From positions 1 to 7,420 of the forward strand of contig UQUG01000079.1 of the NCBI GenBank assembly GCA_900544205.1: DNA of 7,420 nucleotides, given 5' to 3'. This stretch comes from an uncultured Collinsella sp. GTDB lineage: Bacteria; Actinomycetota; Coriobacteriia; Coriobacteriales; Coriobacteriaceae. The number at the start of each line of letters is the position of its first letter. The stretch's first letter is position 1. Both the position numbers and the translations under genes were made by a program. The notes under the pieces were generated by a model. It made no database searches and was not told where the DNA came from. It saw only the letters and a list, made by a program, of their open reading frames with translations. This document shows, in pieces, positions 1 through 6,679 of this stretch.

Positions 1-7
1 TTTTCTG

Positions 8-36
8 TTTGCACTTTGCGATTCCTCGTGTATACT
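8..36 (+). promoter_or_regulatory. sigma70-type promoter of the tRNA-Ser genes
   Basis: A -10 box TATACT lies at 31-36 and a -35-like hexamer TTTGCA (4 of 6 consensus matches) at 8-13, with an ideal 17-bp spacer. Transcription would start near 43, about ten bases before the mature 5' end of tRNA-Ser(GGA). This is seen by eye only; the very good -10 and its position give moderate confidence. Confidence 0.6.
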
Positions 37-52
37 GACTTTCGCATTTAAC

Positions 53-143
53 GGAGAGTTGTCCGAGTGGCCGAAGGAGCACGATTGGAAATCGTGTAGG
101 CGTCAAAAGCGTCTCCAGGGTTCAAATCCCTGACTCTCCGCCA
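53..143 (+). tRNA. tRNA-Ser(GGA)
   Basis: This is a class II tRNA with a long variable arm. The acceptor strands GGAGAGT (53-59) and ACTCTCC (133-139) pair fully. They are followed by discriminator G140 and an encoded CCA at 141-143. The anticodon stem CACGA/TCGTG holds loop TTGGAAA with anticodon GGA at 87-89, so it reads UCC and UCU serine codons. The T loop TTCAAAT is canonical. The long variable arm and G discriminator fit a serine tRNA. Confidence 0.97.
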
Positions 144-152
144 GTTAATTCC

Positions 153-182
153 AAAGCAGGCCTTTGAGCCTGCTTTGTTTTT
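153..182 (+). terminator. intrinsic terminator between the two tRNA-Ser genes
   Basis: A perfect 9-bp stem AAAGCAGGC (153-161) / GCCTGCTTT (168-176) with a 6-base loop is followed by GTTTTT. It lies 10 bases after the CCA of tRNA-Ser(GGA). It ends about 10 bases before the next tRNA gene, leaving no room for a separate promoter there. It is therefore probably leaky or acts mainly in 3'-end processing (inference). Confidence 0.85.
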
Positions 183-191
183 ACCCCACGC

Positions 192-282
192 GGAGGGGTG
201 GCAGAGTGGTTGAATGCGGCGGTCTCGAAAACCGTTTGGCCTGTATAAGGTCACGAGGGTTCGAATCCCTCCTCCTCCGCCA
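192..282 (+). tRNA. tRNA-Ser(CGA)
   Basis: This is a class II tRNA. Acceptor strand 192-198 (GGAGGGG) pairs with 272-278 (CTCCTCC) with one G-T pair. Discriminator G279 and an encoded CCA (280-282) follow. The anticodon loop CTCGAAA (224-230) has anticodon CGA at 226-228, reading UCG. The T arm GAGGG-TTCGAAT-CCCTC is perfect, and the long variable arm fits serine. Its T-arm and 3' acceptor half are duplicated in inverted orientation at 347-371. Confidence 0.97.
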
Positions 283-293
283 TTTTGCTTGAG

Positions 294-322
294 AAAGCTC
301 CCGGGAATGGGAGCTTTTTTGT
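294..322 (+). terminator. intrinsic terminator after tRNA-Ser(CGA)
   Basis: A 9-bp stem AAAGCTCCC (294-302) / GGGAGCTTT (309-317) with a 6-base loop runs directly into a T-rich tract. It lies 11 bases after the encoded CCA. Confidence 0.9.
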
Positions 323-346
323 TTTGAGTCCCTAACAAGCAAATAC

Positions 347-371
347 GGCGCAGGAGGAGGGATTCGAACCC
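347..371 (-). pseudogene. inverted fragment of a tRNA-Ser 3' end
   Basis: On the minus strand bases 352-371 are identical over 20 bases to tRNA-Ser(CGA) 257-276, covering most of the T arm and the 3' acceptor strand. The match continues with one substitution into CGCC, and TTTGCTTG beyond it is also shared. Nothing resembling the D arm, anticodon arm or 5' acceptor strand lies upstream of it on the minus strand, so it cannot be a functional tRNA. It could be a relic of an attachment site or of a rearranged tRNA-Ser copy. It lies 10 bases outside the left hairpin repeat of the nuclease cassette. Confidence 0.75.
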
Positions 372-381
372 GCCCCTCCCT

Positions 382-461
382 CAAAACATGTACGTCACCC
401 TCCAAAACCGACATTTTTCGACATCTTTGAAGGCTGACGTACACGTTTGGATTGAGCTCAC
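382..461 (-). repeat. left copy of ~80-bp hairpin-forming inverted repeat
   Basis: The reverse complement of this segment matches 1572-1651 at 76 of 80 positions. The segment is itself nearly palindromic. The arm ACATGTACGTCA (386-397) faces TGACGTACACGT (435-446), and CCTCCAAA faces TTTGAAGG with one mismatch. The loop contains a direct repeat of CGACAT. It begins 10 bases after the stop codon of the nuclease gene, so it will form a 3' hairpin in that transcript. It has no run of T directly after the stem and is not a typical intrinsic terminator. Confidence 0.9.
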
Positions 462-471
462 GGGAGTGGCG

Positions 472-1479
472 CTATTCGGAAGGTGCCTCTTCGTCTCGCA
501 TGCCTTTCCAGTTGCGGATAAGCGCCTTGCGTAGTTCGTTTTGCTCTCGCTGGTACCCGGTGTCGGTACAGCGAGGCATGCCGAGTGCTTCGCGAATGTT
601 GTTCATGGCGCGGTGAAAGGCGAGCTGGCTACCGAACTGAGCCGAAGTGAGCGTAACGATTCGATATCCCATTTGGGAGAGAACGGCCTCTCGCTCCGCA
701 TCTGCCCCCTTGCGCTCGAACTCATCGTGAAAGCCGCCCTTATATTCGATACCGAGCTCCCTGCGCTTGTAGGTAACGAGCGCATCGATTTTGAGTGTTC
801 GAGCTTTGGCGCAATGCCAGAGACGTTGAGGGATCTCGAGCGGTTTGTTGAGTTCGATACCTCGGATGCCAACGCCGCCTTCGCTTGTTGGGAGCGAGAG
901 GGCGATTGCCGAAGCGGTCTCCATAGGCGAGGCCGAGTGATCGTAGATGTGTCTGAGCGCGAGCCGTGCACGTGTGGCACCGGGTTTGCCGGGGTGCCGA
1001 TCGAGCAGTTCGGTTATTTCATTCTTGGAGGTGGTGGCCGGTTGCTCGGTATAAGGGTCGGCGGGATTGAGCCCCATGCGATAATCGCCGCAAACTTCAT
1101 AGCCATATTCGAGGTATTCGATCCTATCCATCCACTCGGCAGCGAGCACGAAGGTGAAGGCTTCGTCAGTGATGAAAATTCCGGGCGTCAACTCGTCAAT
1201 ATGCTCATAGGGAAGATTTTGTCCAAGAATGTGGCAATTGACGCCCTTGGTGCGAATTCGCTCGAATTCGAATACAACCGAGATGTCGATAGCCTTGAGC
1301 ATATCGGGTGGAATGCCGCAGTCGACTAGGGCCTGCCGTATGCGCGCAACGCGTTGCTGGGTAGAGAGGCCCTGCGCACCTATCTTGTAATCGCGTTGCG
1401 CAAGAGACTGCACCAAATTCTGGGGTGCATGATGGACAAGCCATGCGGTTTTATGCGAAATGAGAACAGGGGTATCCAT
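472..1479 (-). CDS. putative PD-(D/E)XK nuclease, DUF559/Vsr-like, AbiEi-like N-terminal region
   Basis: This 335-aa protein has no signal peptide or membrane segment. Residues 160-285 resemble the endonuclease domain of the actinobacterial DUF559/Vsr-like proteins. SPMETASAIAL (184-194) offers a helix glutamate, E187. KIDALV (230-235) offers D232. GIEYKGGFH (243-251) offers the E245-x-K247 pair and H251. AEREAVLSQMGYRIVTLT (261-278) matches the usual R-x5-L-x2-GYRI-x-LT ending. Residues about 97-135 (ELTPGIFIT, then YGYEVCGDYRM) resemble the region preceding this domain in AbiEi-like family members. The ATG at 1477-1479 is preceded by GAGAGG six bases upstream. It stands alone: no methylase, helicase or antitoxin partner is adjacent. 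Its substrate is unknown; DNA cleavage is inferred from the motif only. It is transcribed toward the left hairpin repeat, which becomes its 3' structure. Alternatives are an orphan repair-type nickase, an abortive-infection component, or a domesticated homing-type enzyme. Confidence 0.8.
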   Translation of the reverse strand: MDTPVLISHKTAWLVHHAPQNLVQSLAQRDYKIGAQGLSTQQRVARIRQALVDCGIPPDMLKAIDISVVFEFERIRTKGVNCHILGQNLPYEHIDELTPGIFITDEAFTFVLAAEWMDRIEYLEYGYEVCGDYRMGLNPADPYTEQPATTSKNEITELLDRHPGKPGATRARLALRHIYDHSASPMETASAIALSLPTSEGGVGIRGIELNKPLEIPQRLWHCAKARTLKIDALVTYKRRELGIEYKGGFHDEFERKGADAEREAVLSQMGYRIVTLTSAQFGSQLAFHRAMNNIREALGMPRCTDTGYQREQNELRKALIRNWKGMRDEEAPSE

Positions 1480-1534
1480 TGAGGGCCTCTCGCTCTGAGC
1501 CGGTATCCAACTCTTATGTCCGTTGAAGTGGGGA

Positions 1535-1564
1535 AATATACCGGATGTGAGTAAATCAACTCAC
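1535..1564 (-). promoter_or_regulatory. candidate promoter and operator of the nuclease gene
   Basis: On the minus strand a TATATT box (plus-strand positions 1535-1540) lies about 55 bases upstream of the nuclease ATG. Just upstream is a perfect dyad GTGAGT-6-ACTCAC at 1547-1564, covering where a -35 box should be. No convincing -35 hexamer is visible at 17 bp. The dyad could therefore be an operator or activator site overlapping the promoter. This rests on visual pattern only. Confidence 0.35.
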
Positions 1565-1571
1565 TCATGCT

Positions 1572-1651
1572 GTGAGTTCAATCCAAACATGTACGTCAGC
1601 CTCCAAAGATGTCGAAAAATGTCGTTTTTGGAGGGTGACGTACATGTTTTG
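1572..1651 (+). repeat. right copy of ~80-bp hairpin-forming inverted repeat
   Basis: This is the partner of 382-461. The hairpin is longer and better here. Arm 1581-1607 (ATCCAAACATGTACGTCA, G, CCTCCAAA) pairs with 1627-1654 over about 26 bp, with one G-G mismatch and one bulged T. The 19-base loop carries two direct copies of ATGTCG separated by AAAA. The ten bases on the inner (nuclease-facing) side, TGAGTTCAAT, are also conserved in the left copy (TGAGCTCAAT), so the repeat unit is larger than the hairpin alone. Both copies point outward from the nuclease gene. Confidence 0.92.
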
Positions 1652-1783
1652 GATCCCTGGCATTCCAGCAGCGCCACGCCCGCTCCCAGTCCCGACCGTT
1701 TGCCGAGCAATAGGGTCGCAATCGGCGCCGAACATGTACTATGTACGGGCATTGTCCAAACCCGTAACTCAAAGGAACCCATC

Positions 1784-2473
1784 TTGCCCGTCGTCGCCGC
1801 TATAACCGTTACCTCACATGCCTCGGATGCCATGGTCGCTATTCCCTTTTGGCTCGAGATGTTCGCTGTTGTCGCGGCATCGATCTCGGGCGTGCTGGTC
1901 GCGCGCGAGCACAAGCTTGACCTGGTGGGCGCGGTCGCACTCGCCGTGGTCTGCGGTCTGGGCGGCGGTCTTTTGCGCGATATGACACTCCAGGTCGGCA
2001 ACGTCTACATCCTCAACCAGCCGATGGCACTCCCGCTTTCCATTGCCACGGCGGCCATCATCTACATCTTCCCGGCAATCGTCGATAAACCCGAGAAACT
2101 CATCCCATTGCTCGACATCATCTCGGTCGGCATCTACGCCGCCACTGGGGCGGACAAAGCACTGGTTTATGGCTTTGCGCCGGCCGTATGCATCATGATG
2201 GGCTTTTTCACCGCGGTGGGTGGCGGCATGCTGCGCGACAGCTTTATGGGTGTGGTGCCGGGCATTTTCCAGCGCACCAATTTCTACGCCATCGCCGCCA
2301 TCGCCGGCTCGGCAAGCTATGTGTGTCTCGTTATGAGCGGCATCATGAGCAATGTCGCCGCACTGGTCGTATGTGTCGCGGTGACCATGGGTCTGCGCTG
2401 GCTCTCGCTGCGCTTTGACATCAAAAGCCCCACCGAAGAAGACATCGCGCGCTTCTTGCATCGCAAAAAATAG
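1784..2473 (+). CDS. TRIC/UPF0126-family (YadS/YicG-like) membrane protein
   Basis: This is a predicted inner-membrane protein of 229 aa with about seven hydrophobic segments. The fold is duplicated. The glycine motif GLGGGLLRDM lies at about 58-67 and recurs as GGGMLRD at about 146-152. Prokaryotic members of this family are trimeric cation channels, or proposed small-molecule transporters, with one such motif in each three-helix half. The TTG at 1784 is chosen because AAAGGA (1771-1776) sits 7 bases before it. ATG 1832 (213 aa) is an alternative with a weaker ribosome site. The reading frame stays open further upstream, through the right hairpin repeat, but nothing upstream resembles the family. 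The C-terminal tail (KSPTEEDIARFLHRKK) is charged and probably cytoplasmic. The exact substrate cannot be read from sequence. Confidence 0.88.
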   Translation: MPVVAAITVTSHASDAMVAIPFWLEMFAVVAASISGVLVAREHKLDLVGAVALAVVCGLGGGLLRDMTLQVGNVYILNQPMALPLSIATAAIIYIFPAIVDKPEKLIPLLDIISVGIYAATGADKALVYGFAPAVCIMMGFFTAVGGGMLRDSFMGVVPGIFQRTNFYAIAAIAGSASYVCLVMSGIMSNVAALVVCVAVTMGLRWLSLRFDIKSPTEEDIARFLHRKK

Positions 2474-2541
2474 CTAGCGCGGACTCGTCCCCGAAATGCA
2501 ACTGAGAGGTTCTTTTAGAGCGCCCGCGCGTTGGGTACCCT

Positions 2542-2566
2542 GTTAGATACATGTCGAGTATCTAAC
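2542..2566 (+). promoter_or_regulatory. perfect 9-bp dyad just upstream of the bactofilin-like gene
   Basis: GTTAGATAC (2542-2550) and GTATCTAAC (2558-2566) form a perfect inverted repeat around a 7-base spacer. It ends one base before the ribosome site AAGGA (2568-2572). As RNA it would be a stem-loop next to the Shine-Dalgarno sequence; as DNA it is a good-looking operator. It has no T-tract and leads straight into a gene, so it is not a terminator for the gene before it. Confidence 0.55.
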
Positions 2567-2578
2567 GAAGGATTCACT

Positions 2579-3727
2579 ATGCCTTGCAACCTAAAACCGT
2601 CGTCCCGATGCCGCAAAACGCGTGGCCGCATCGCCCTCCTATTCGCACTGATTTCACTTGCGCTGACCGCGCTTCCCACGACGTCGTTCGCCGGTACAGA
2701 CACCGCGGGCAACGTGCTCGCAACCGAAGTTGACTCAAATCCGTCTGGCGTCGAAAGCGACCTGTACTGGGCCGGCCAAAACCTTAACCTAGACGACGCT
2801 TCCATCGGCCGCGATATTATCGCGGCAGGCGAGAGCTTGTCGATTCGCGACTGCACTGTAGGCGGAGCCGTTCGCCTGGCGGCGCGTACCATCGATATCT
2901 CCAAAACCGCAATCGATGGCAGCGTGACGGTAGCCGGTCAGCATGTCGTGCTCAACACCGGTAGCGCCGCCAACTGTTTTTACGCGATGGGCGAGACGGT
3001 TGCCCTGCGCGGCTCTGCCAAGTCGGCAGCACTCGCGGGCAGTACGGTAACCATCGACGGCATCGTCGACGGCGATGTCGAGGTCTGGGCCGACAAACTC
3101 ATCCTGGGCAAAAACGCTCACATCACCGGCACGGTGAACGCCCATGTTTCCGAGGACCCCGAGCGCGCCGCAGGAGCCGAGGTCGGCGCGCTCAAGATCG
3201 ACCGTACCGAAAACGAAAGCGCCGCCACGACGGTTAACGATATCGTCGGCGGCATCGTGGCCGCAGCCCTGTCGACCTGCTTTGTCGCCCTGCTGCTCGA
3301 GCTCGCCTTTCCGCGTGCGACCGCCAGCGCCGCCGGAATGCTCCACCAGCGCCCCACACCCCTGTGGGTGAGCGGTCTTTTGGGCACGATCGCTATCGTC
3401 CCCGCCGTCCTACTGCTGATTATCTCTATCGCTGGCCTGTCGCTTGCCGGAACCCTCTTGTGCGGCGTTATCGGCATCGCGCTGGTCTCCACCGCCTTTG
3501 CGGGGTGCGCGATCGCCCGCATGGTCGGACATAACCAGAACCGCTACGCCATGGCAGCCGTCGGCGGTATCGCCGCAGGTGCCCTCACGGGACTTCCCCT
3601 CATCGGCGACTTCATCAGCGGCGTGGCCTTTGTCTTTATGCTCGGCTACGTTATCCAAATCATCTGGCGCAACGCCCGCCTCAAGCCCCAGCAAGCCGCC
3701 AACACGCCAGGCCTTCCCTCCGCCTAG
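2579..3727 (+). CDS. exported bactofilin-like (polymer-forming) protein with C-terminal membrane domain
   Basis: This 382-aa protein has a clear N-terminal signal sequence: basic residues up to 17, hydrophobic 18-32, and a likely cut after SFA at 38. Residues about 50-195 form a run of short strand-turn repeats rich in G, V, I and D (GRDIIAAGESLSI, GSVTVAGQHVVL, GDVEVWADKLIL, GKNAHITGTV), like the right-handed beta-helix of bactofilins and polymer-forming cytoskeletal proteins. A polar linker follows, then four to six hydrophobic segments from about 217 to 367, and a short polar tail. The repeat domain should therefore face outside and be anchored by the membrane part. ATG 2579 is supported by AAGGA six bases upstream; an in-frame TTG at 2531 lies before the dyad and lacks such a site. 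A role in envelope organisation is inferred from domain type only; the exact function is unknown. Confidence 0.78.
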   Translation: MPCNLKPSSRCRKTRGRIALLFALISLALTALPTTSFAGTDTAGNVLATEVDSNPSGVESDLYWAGQNLNLDDASIGRDIIAAGESLSIRDCTVGGAVRLAARTIDISKTAIDGSVTVAGQHVVLNTGSAANCFYAMGETVALRGSAKSAALAGSTVTIDGIVDGDVEVWADKLILGKNAHITGTVNAHVSEDPERAAGAEVGALKIDRTENESAATTVNDIVGGIVAAALSTCFVALLLELAFPRATASAAGMLHQRPTPLWVSGLLGTIAIVPAVLLLIISIAGLSLAGTLLCGVIGIALVSTAFAGCAIARMVGHNQNRYAMAAVGGIAAGALTGLPLIGDFISGVAFVFMLGYVIQIIWRNARLKPQQAANTPGLPSA

Positions 3728-3794
3728 CCGCCAACCACCACAAAAGGGCCAGGCATATTTATGGTGTTGCAAAGCAACCTGACCCCATTGCACC

Positions 3795-3832
3795 AAAAAG
3801 GGCGCCGACCATTGCGGTCGACGCCCTTTCTT
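3795..3832. terminator. bidirectional terminator between convergent genes
   Basis: AAAGGGCG (3797-3804) pairs with CGCCCTTT (3822-3829), and CGACC (3806-3810) pairs with GGTCG (3816-3820). One C-A mismatch and a 5-base loop interrupt the stem. On the minus strand the stem is followed by five T, serving typA, which ends about 25 bases away. On the plus strand it is followed by TTTCTTATT, serving the bactofilin-like gene. Upstream of it, at 3766-3778, a small GTTGC-AAA-GCAAC hairpin has no T-tract. Confidence 0.85.
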
Positions 3833-3856
3833 ATTGGCGGTTATAGGCCCCAGCGA

Positions 3857-5695
<1,839 letters not shown>

Positions 5696-5742
5696 GTAGT
5701 TCCCCTATCTTCTATCCATATACAAACGGCACGCGTATGCGG

Positions 5743-5770
5743 CCCGCCCAGCGATACAACGCTCAGCGGG
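5743..5770 (-). other. interrupted hairpin in the typA leader region
   Basis: CCCGC (5743-5747) and AGCG (5750-5753) pair with CGCT (5760-5763) and GCGGG (5766-5770), with a 2-by-2 internal loop and a 6-base apical loop. It sits between the acidic 149-aa gene and typA. There is no T-tract on the minus strand, so it is not a typical terminator. It could be a leader structure or chance pairing in GC-rich DNA. Confidence 0.3.
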
Positions 5771-5812
5771 AATATTGAGCCTTTTACCGAAAACTCGTTT
5801 ATTTTAGCGATT

Positions 5813-6262
5813 TTAGATGAGAGGGGTTTCCTCACCTGCAGGTTCAGGGTCGCTCCACATAAAACCATCGCCGGCACCCATGCCCTCATACAGCACGTAC
5901 GCCGAAAAGCCGCTCTCGAGCGTCGTCTCAAAGAAGCTCACGAGCAGAGCGTCATGGTAGCCGCCGTCAATCTCGACGCAGCCGGTATAGCCGATGGCAT
6001 AGCGGGCGATACGGCCCAGGCCCTCGTCCTTAAGACCCATCTTGTGCTCGGAGATAAAGTTGGTGGCGGCCTCGAGGCACGCCTCTTCGCCGTCCTCGTC
6101 GAGTGCCGCCAGATAGCGGTTGGAAGAAGCGTCCTCGATCGCCACGACTACGCCCGGATTCTCGCCGGCGGCAAGGTCGTCCAAGAACGCACCAATCAGG
6201 TCACACACCATGGCGTCGAGCTCGGCGGAGACGTTACCGGCGTCCTGCATATCCTGTGCCAT
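5813..6262 (-). CDS. conserved-looking acidic protein of unknown function (149 aa)
   Basis: I do not recognise the family. The protein is soluble and strongly acidic, without a signal peptide or clear membrane segment. An N-terminal helical part (about 1-35) is followed by alternating strands (VVVAIEDA, YLAALD, IARYAIGYTGCVEIDG, DALLVSFFETT, FSAYVLYEGMG). This suggests a small alpha/beta domain. The C-terminus is rich in D, E and P. The ATG at 6260-6262 is preceded by GGAAGG seven bases upstream, a strong site, so the start is firm. It begins 30 bases after the stop of the two-TM gene and probably belongs to the same transcript. Proximity to typA may only reflect conserved order. Confidence 0.7.
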   Translation of the reverse strand: MAQDMQDAGNVSAELDAMVCDLIGAFLDDLAAGENPGVVVAIEDASSNRYLAALDEDGEEACLEAATNFISEHKMGLKDEGLGRIARYAIGYTGCVEIDGGYHDALLVSFFETTLESGFSAYVLYEGMGAGDGFMWSDPEPAGEETPLI

Positions 6263-6292
6263 CTCTAGACCTTCCCATCGAATCCGGCGTCG

Positions 6293-6649
6293 TTACAGTT
6301 CTTGTGCCTCGGCAGCGATCTTGGCGGCAGCGTCGCGGGCGCGCACCATATCCATCGCACGCTTGTCGAGTACCTTGATCTGGTTGGTCAGCATTACTGC
6401 GTCGACCACACCCCAGATTACCAAGCCTGTTGAAATCGAAAACCCAAGCGCACCAACTGTACCACGAAGACGAGAACAGATTACTGCGACAAGGGCGGAG
6501 ATGATAACCATCTTGATATAGGAGCCGCGGCGTTCGCGAAGCGTGCGGGCCTGCGTCACATAGGCGATGCGAGCTGCCTCGGATGCCTCCGAGCGCATTT
6601 GGGCTTCACGCGCGATGGCGGCCGCTTCAGCCGATACGCGGGTACCCAT
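6293..6649 (-). CDS. small two-TM membrane protein of unknown function
   Basis: The protein is 118 aa from the chosen start. It begins with an alanine-, arginine- and glutamate-rich amphipathic helix (about 1-40). Two hydrophobic segments follow (MVIISALVAVIC, then VGALGFSISTGLVIWGVVDAVML). It ends in another charged alanine-rich helix. Both charged ends could be cytoplasmic coiled-coil-like helices. ATG 6649 is chosen because GGAGAGG (6656-6662) sits six bases upstream. An in-frame ATG at 6679 directly abuts the TAA of the DUF151 gene and would add 10 residues, but it has no ribosome site of its own; translational coupling is possible. I do not recognise the family. Confidence 0.7.
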   Translation of the reverse strand: MGTRVSAEAAAIAREAQMRSEASEAARIAYVTQARTLRERRGSYIKMVIISALVAVICSRLRGTVGALGFSISTGLVIWGVVDAVMLTNQIKVLDKRAMDMVRARDAAAKIAAEAQEL

Positions 6650-6679
6650 CAGCGACCTCTCCGCTTGCGTGCCAGACAT

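Larger units (their letters stand above)
381..1654. mobile_element. putative nuclease cassette bounded by inverted hairpin repeats
   Basis: About 1.27 kb is delimited by two ~80-bp inverted repeats (382-461 and 1572-1651), each a long imperfect hairpin. A single minus-strand gene for a PD-(D/E)XK-type nuclease lies between them. Its stop codon is 10 bases from the left repeat, and its promoter region fills the gap to the right repeat. The arrangement, with one gene exactly fitted between terminal inverted repeats beside a tRNA relic, suggests a discrete mobile or cassette-like unit. No transposase or recombinase is encoded and no clean target-site duplication is visible. Mobility is therefore inference; the repeats could instead be two members of a dispersed palindromic family flanking the gene by chance or by an inversion. 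Confidence 0.4.

Noticed and set aside
48..444. Minus-strand open frames over the tRNA-Ser genes
   Set aside because: They are antisense to clear tRNA genes and terminators and carry no ribosome sites or protein-like composition.
541..1329. A 262-codon plus-strand open frame antisense to the nuclease gene
   Set aside because: The minus-strand frame has a good ribosome site and recognisable catalytic motifs; the plus frame has neither.
382..1651. CRISPR array or diversity-generating repeat pair
   Set aside because: There are only two copies, inverted and more than 1 kb apart with a gene between; there is no regular spacing, reverse transcriptase or Cas gene.
372..1658. A possible target-site duplication, TCCCT, outside both repeats (377-381 and 1654-1658)
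   Set aside because: The copies are at unequal distances from the repeat ends (0 and 2 bases) and the word is too short to be meaningful. An empty-site comparison is needed.
1714..1742. A TACTAT box at 1737-1742 as promoter of the TRIC-like gene
   Set aside because: No acceptable -35 hexamer lies at 16-18 bp (GGTCGC only). The resulting leader would be possible, but the evidence is too thin to list.
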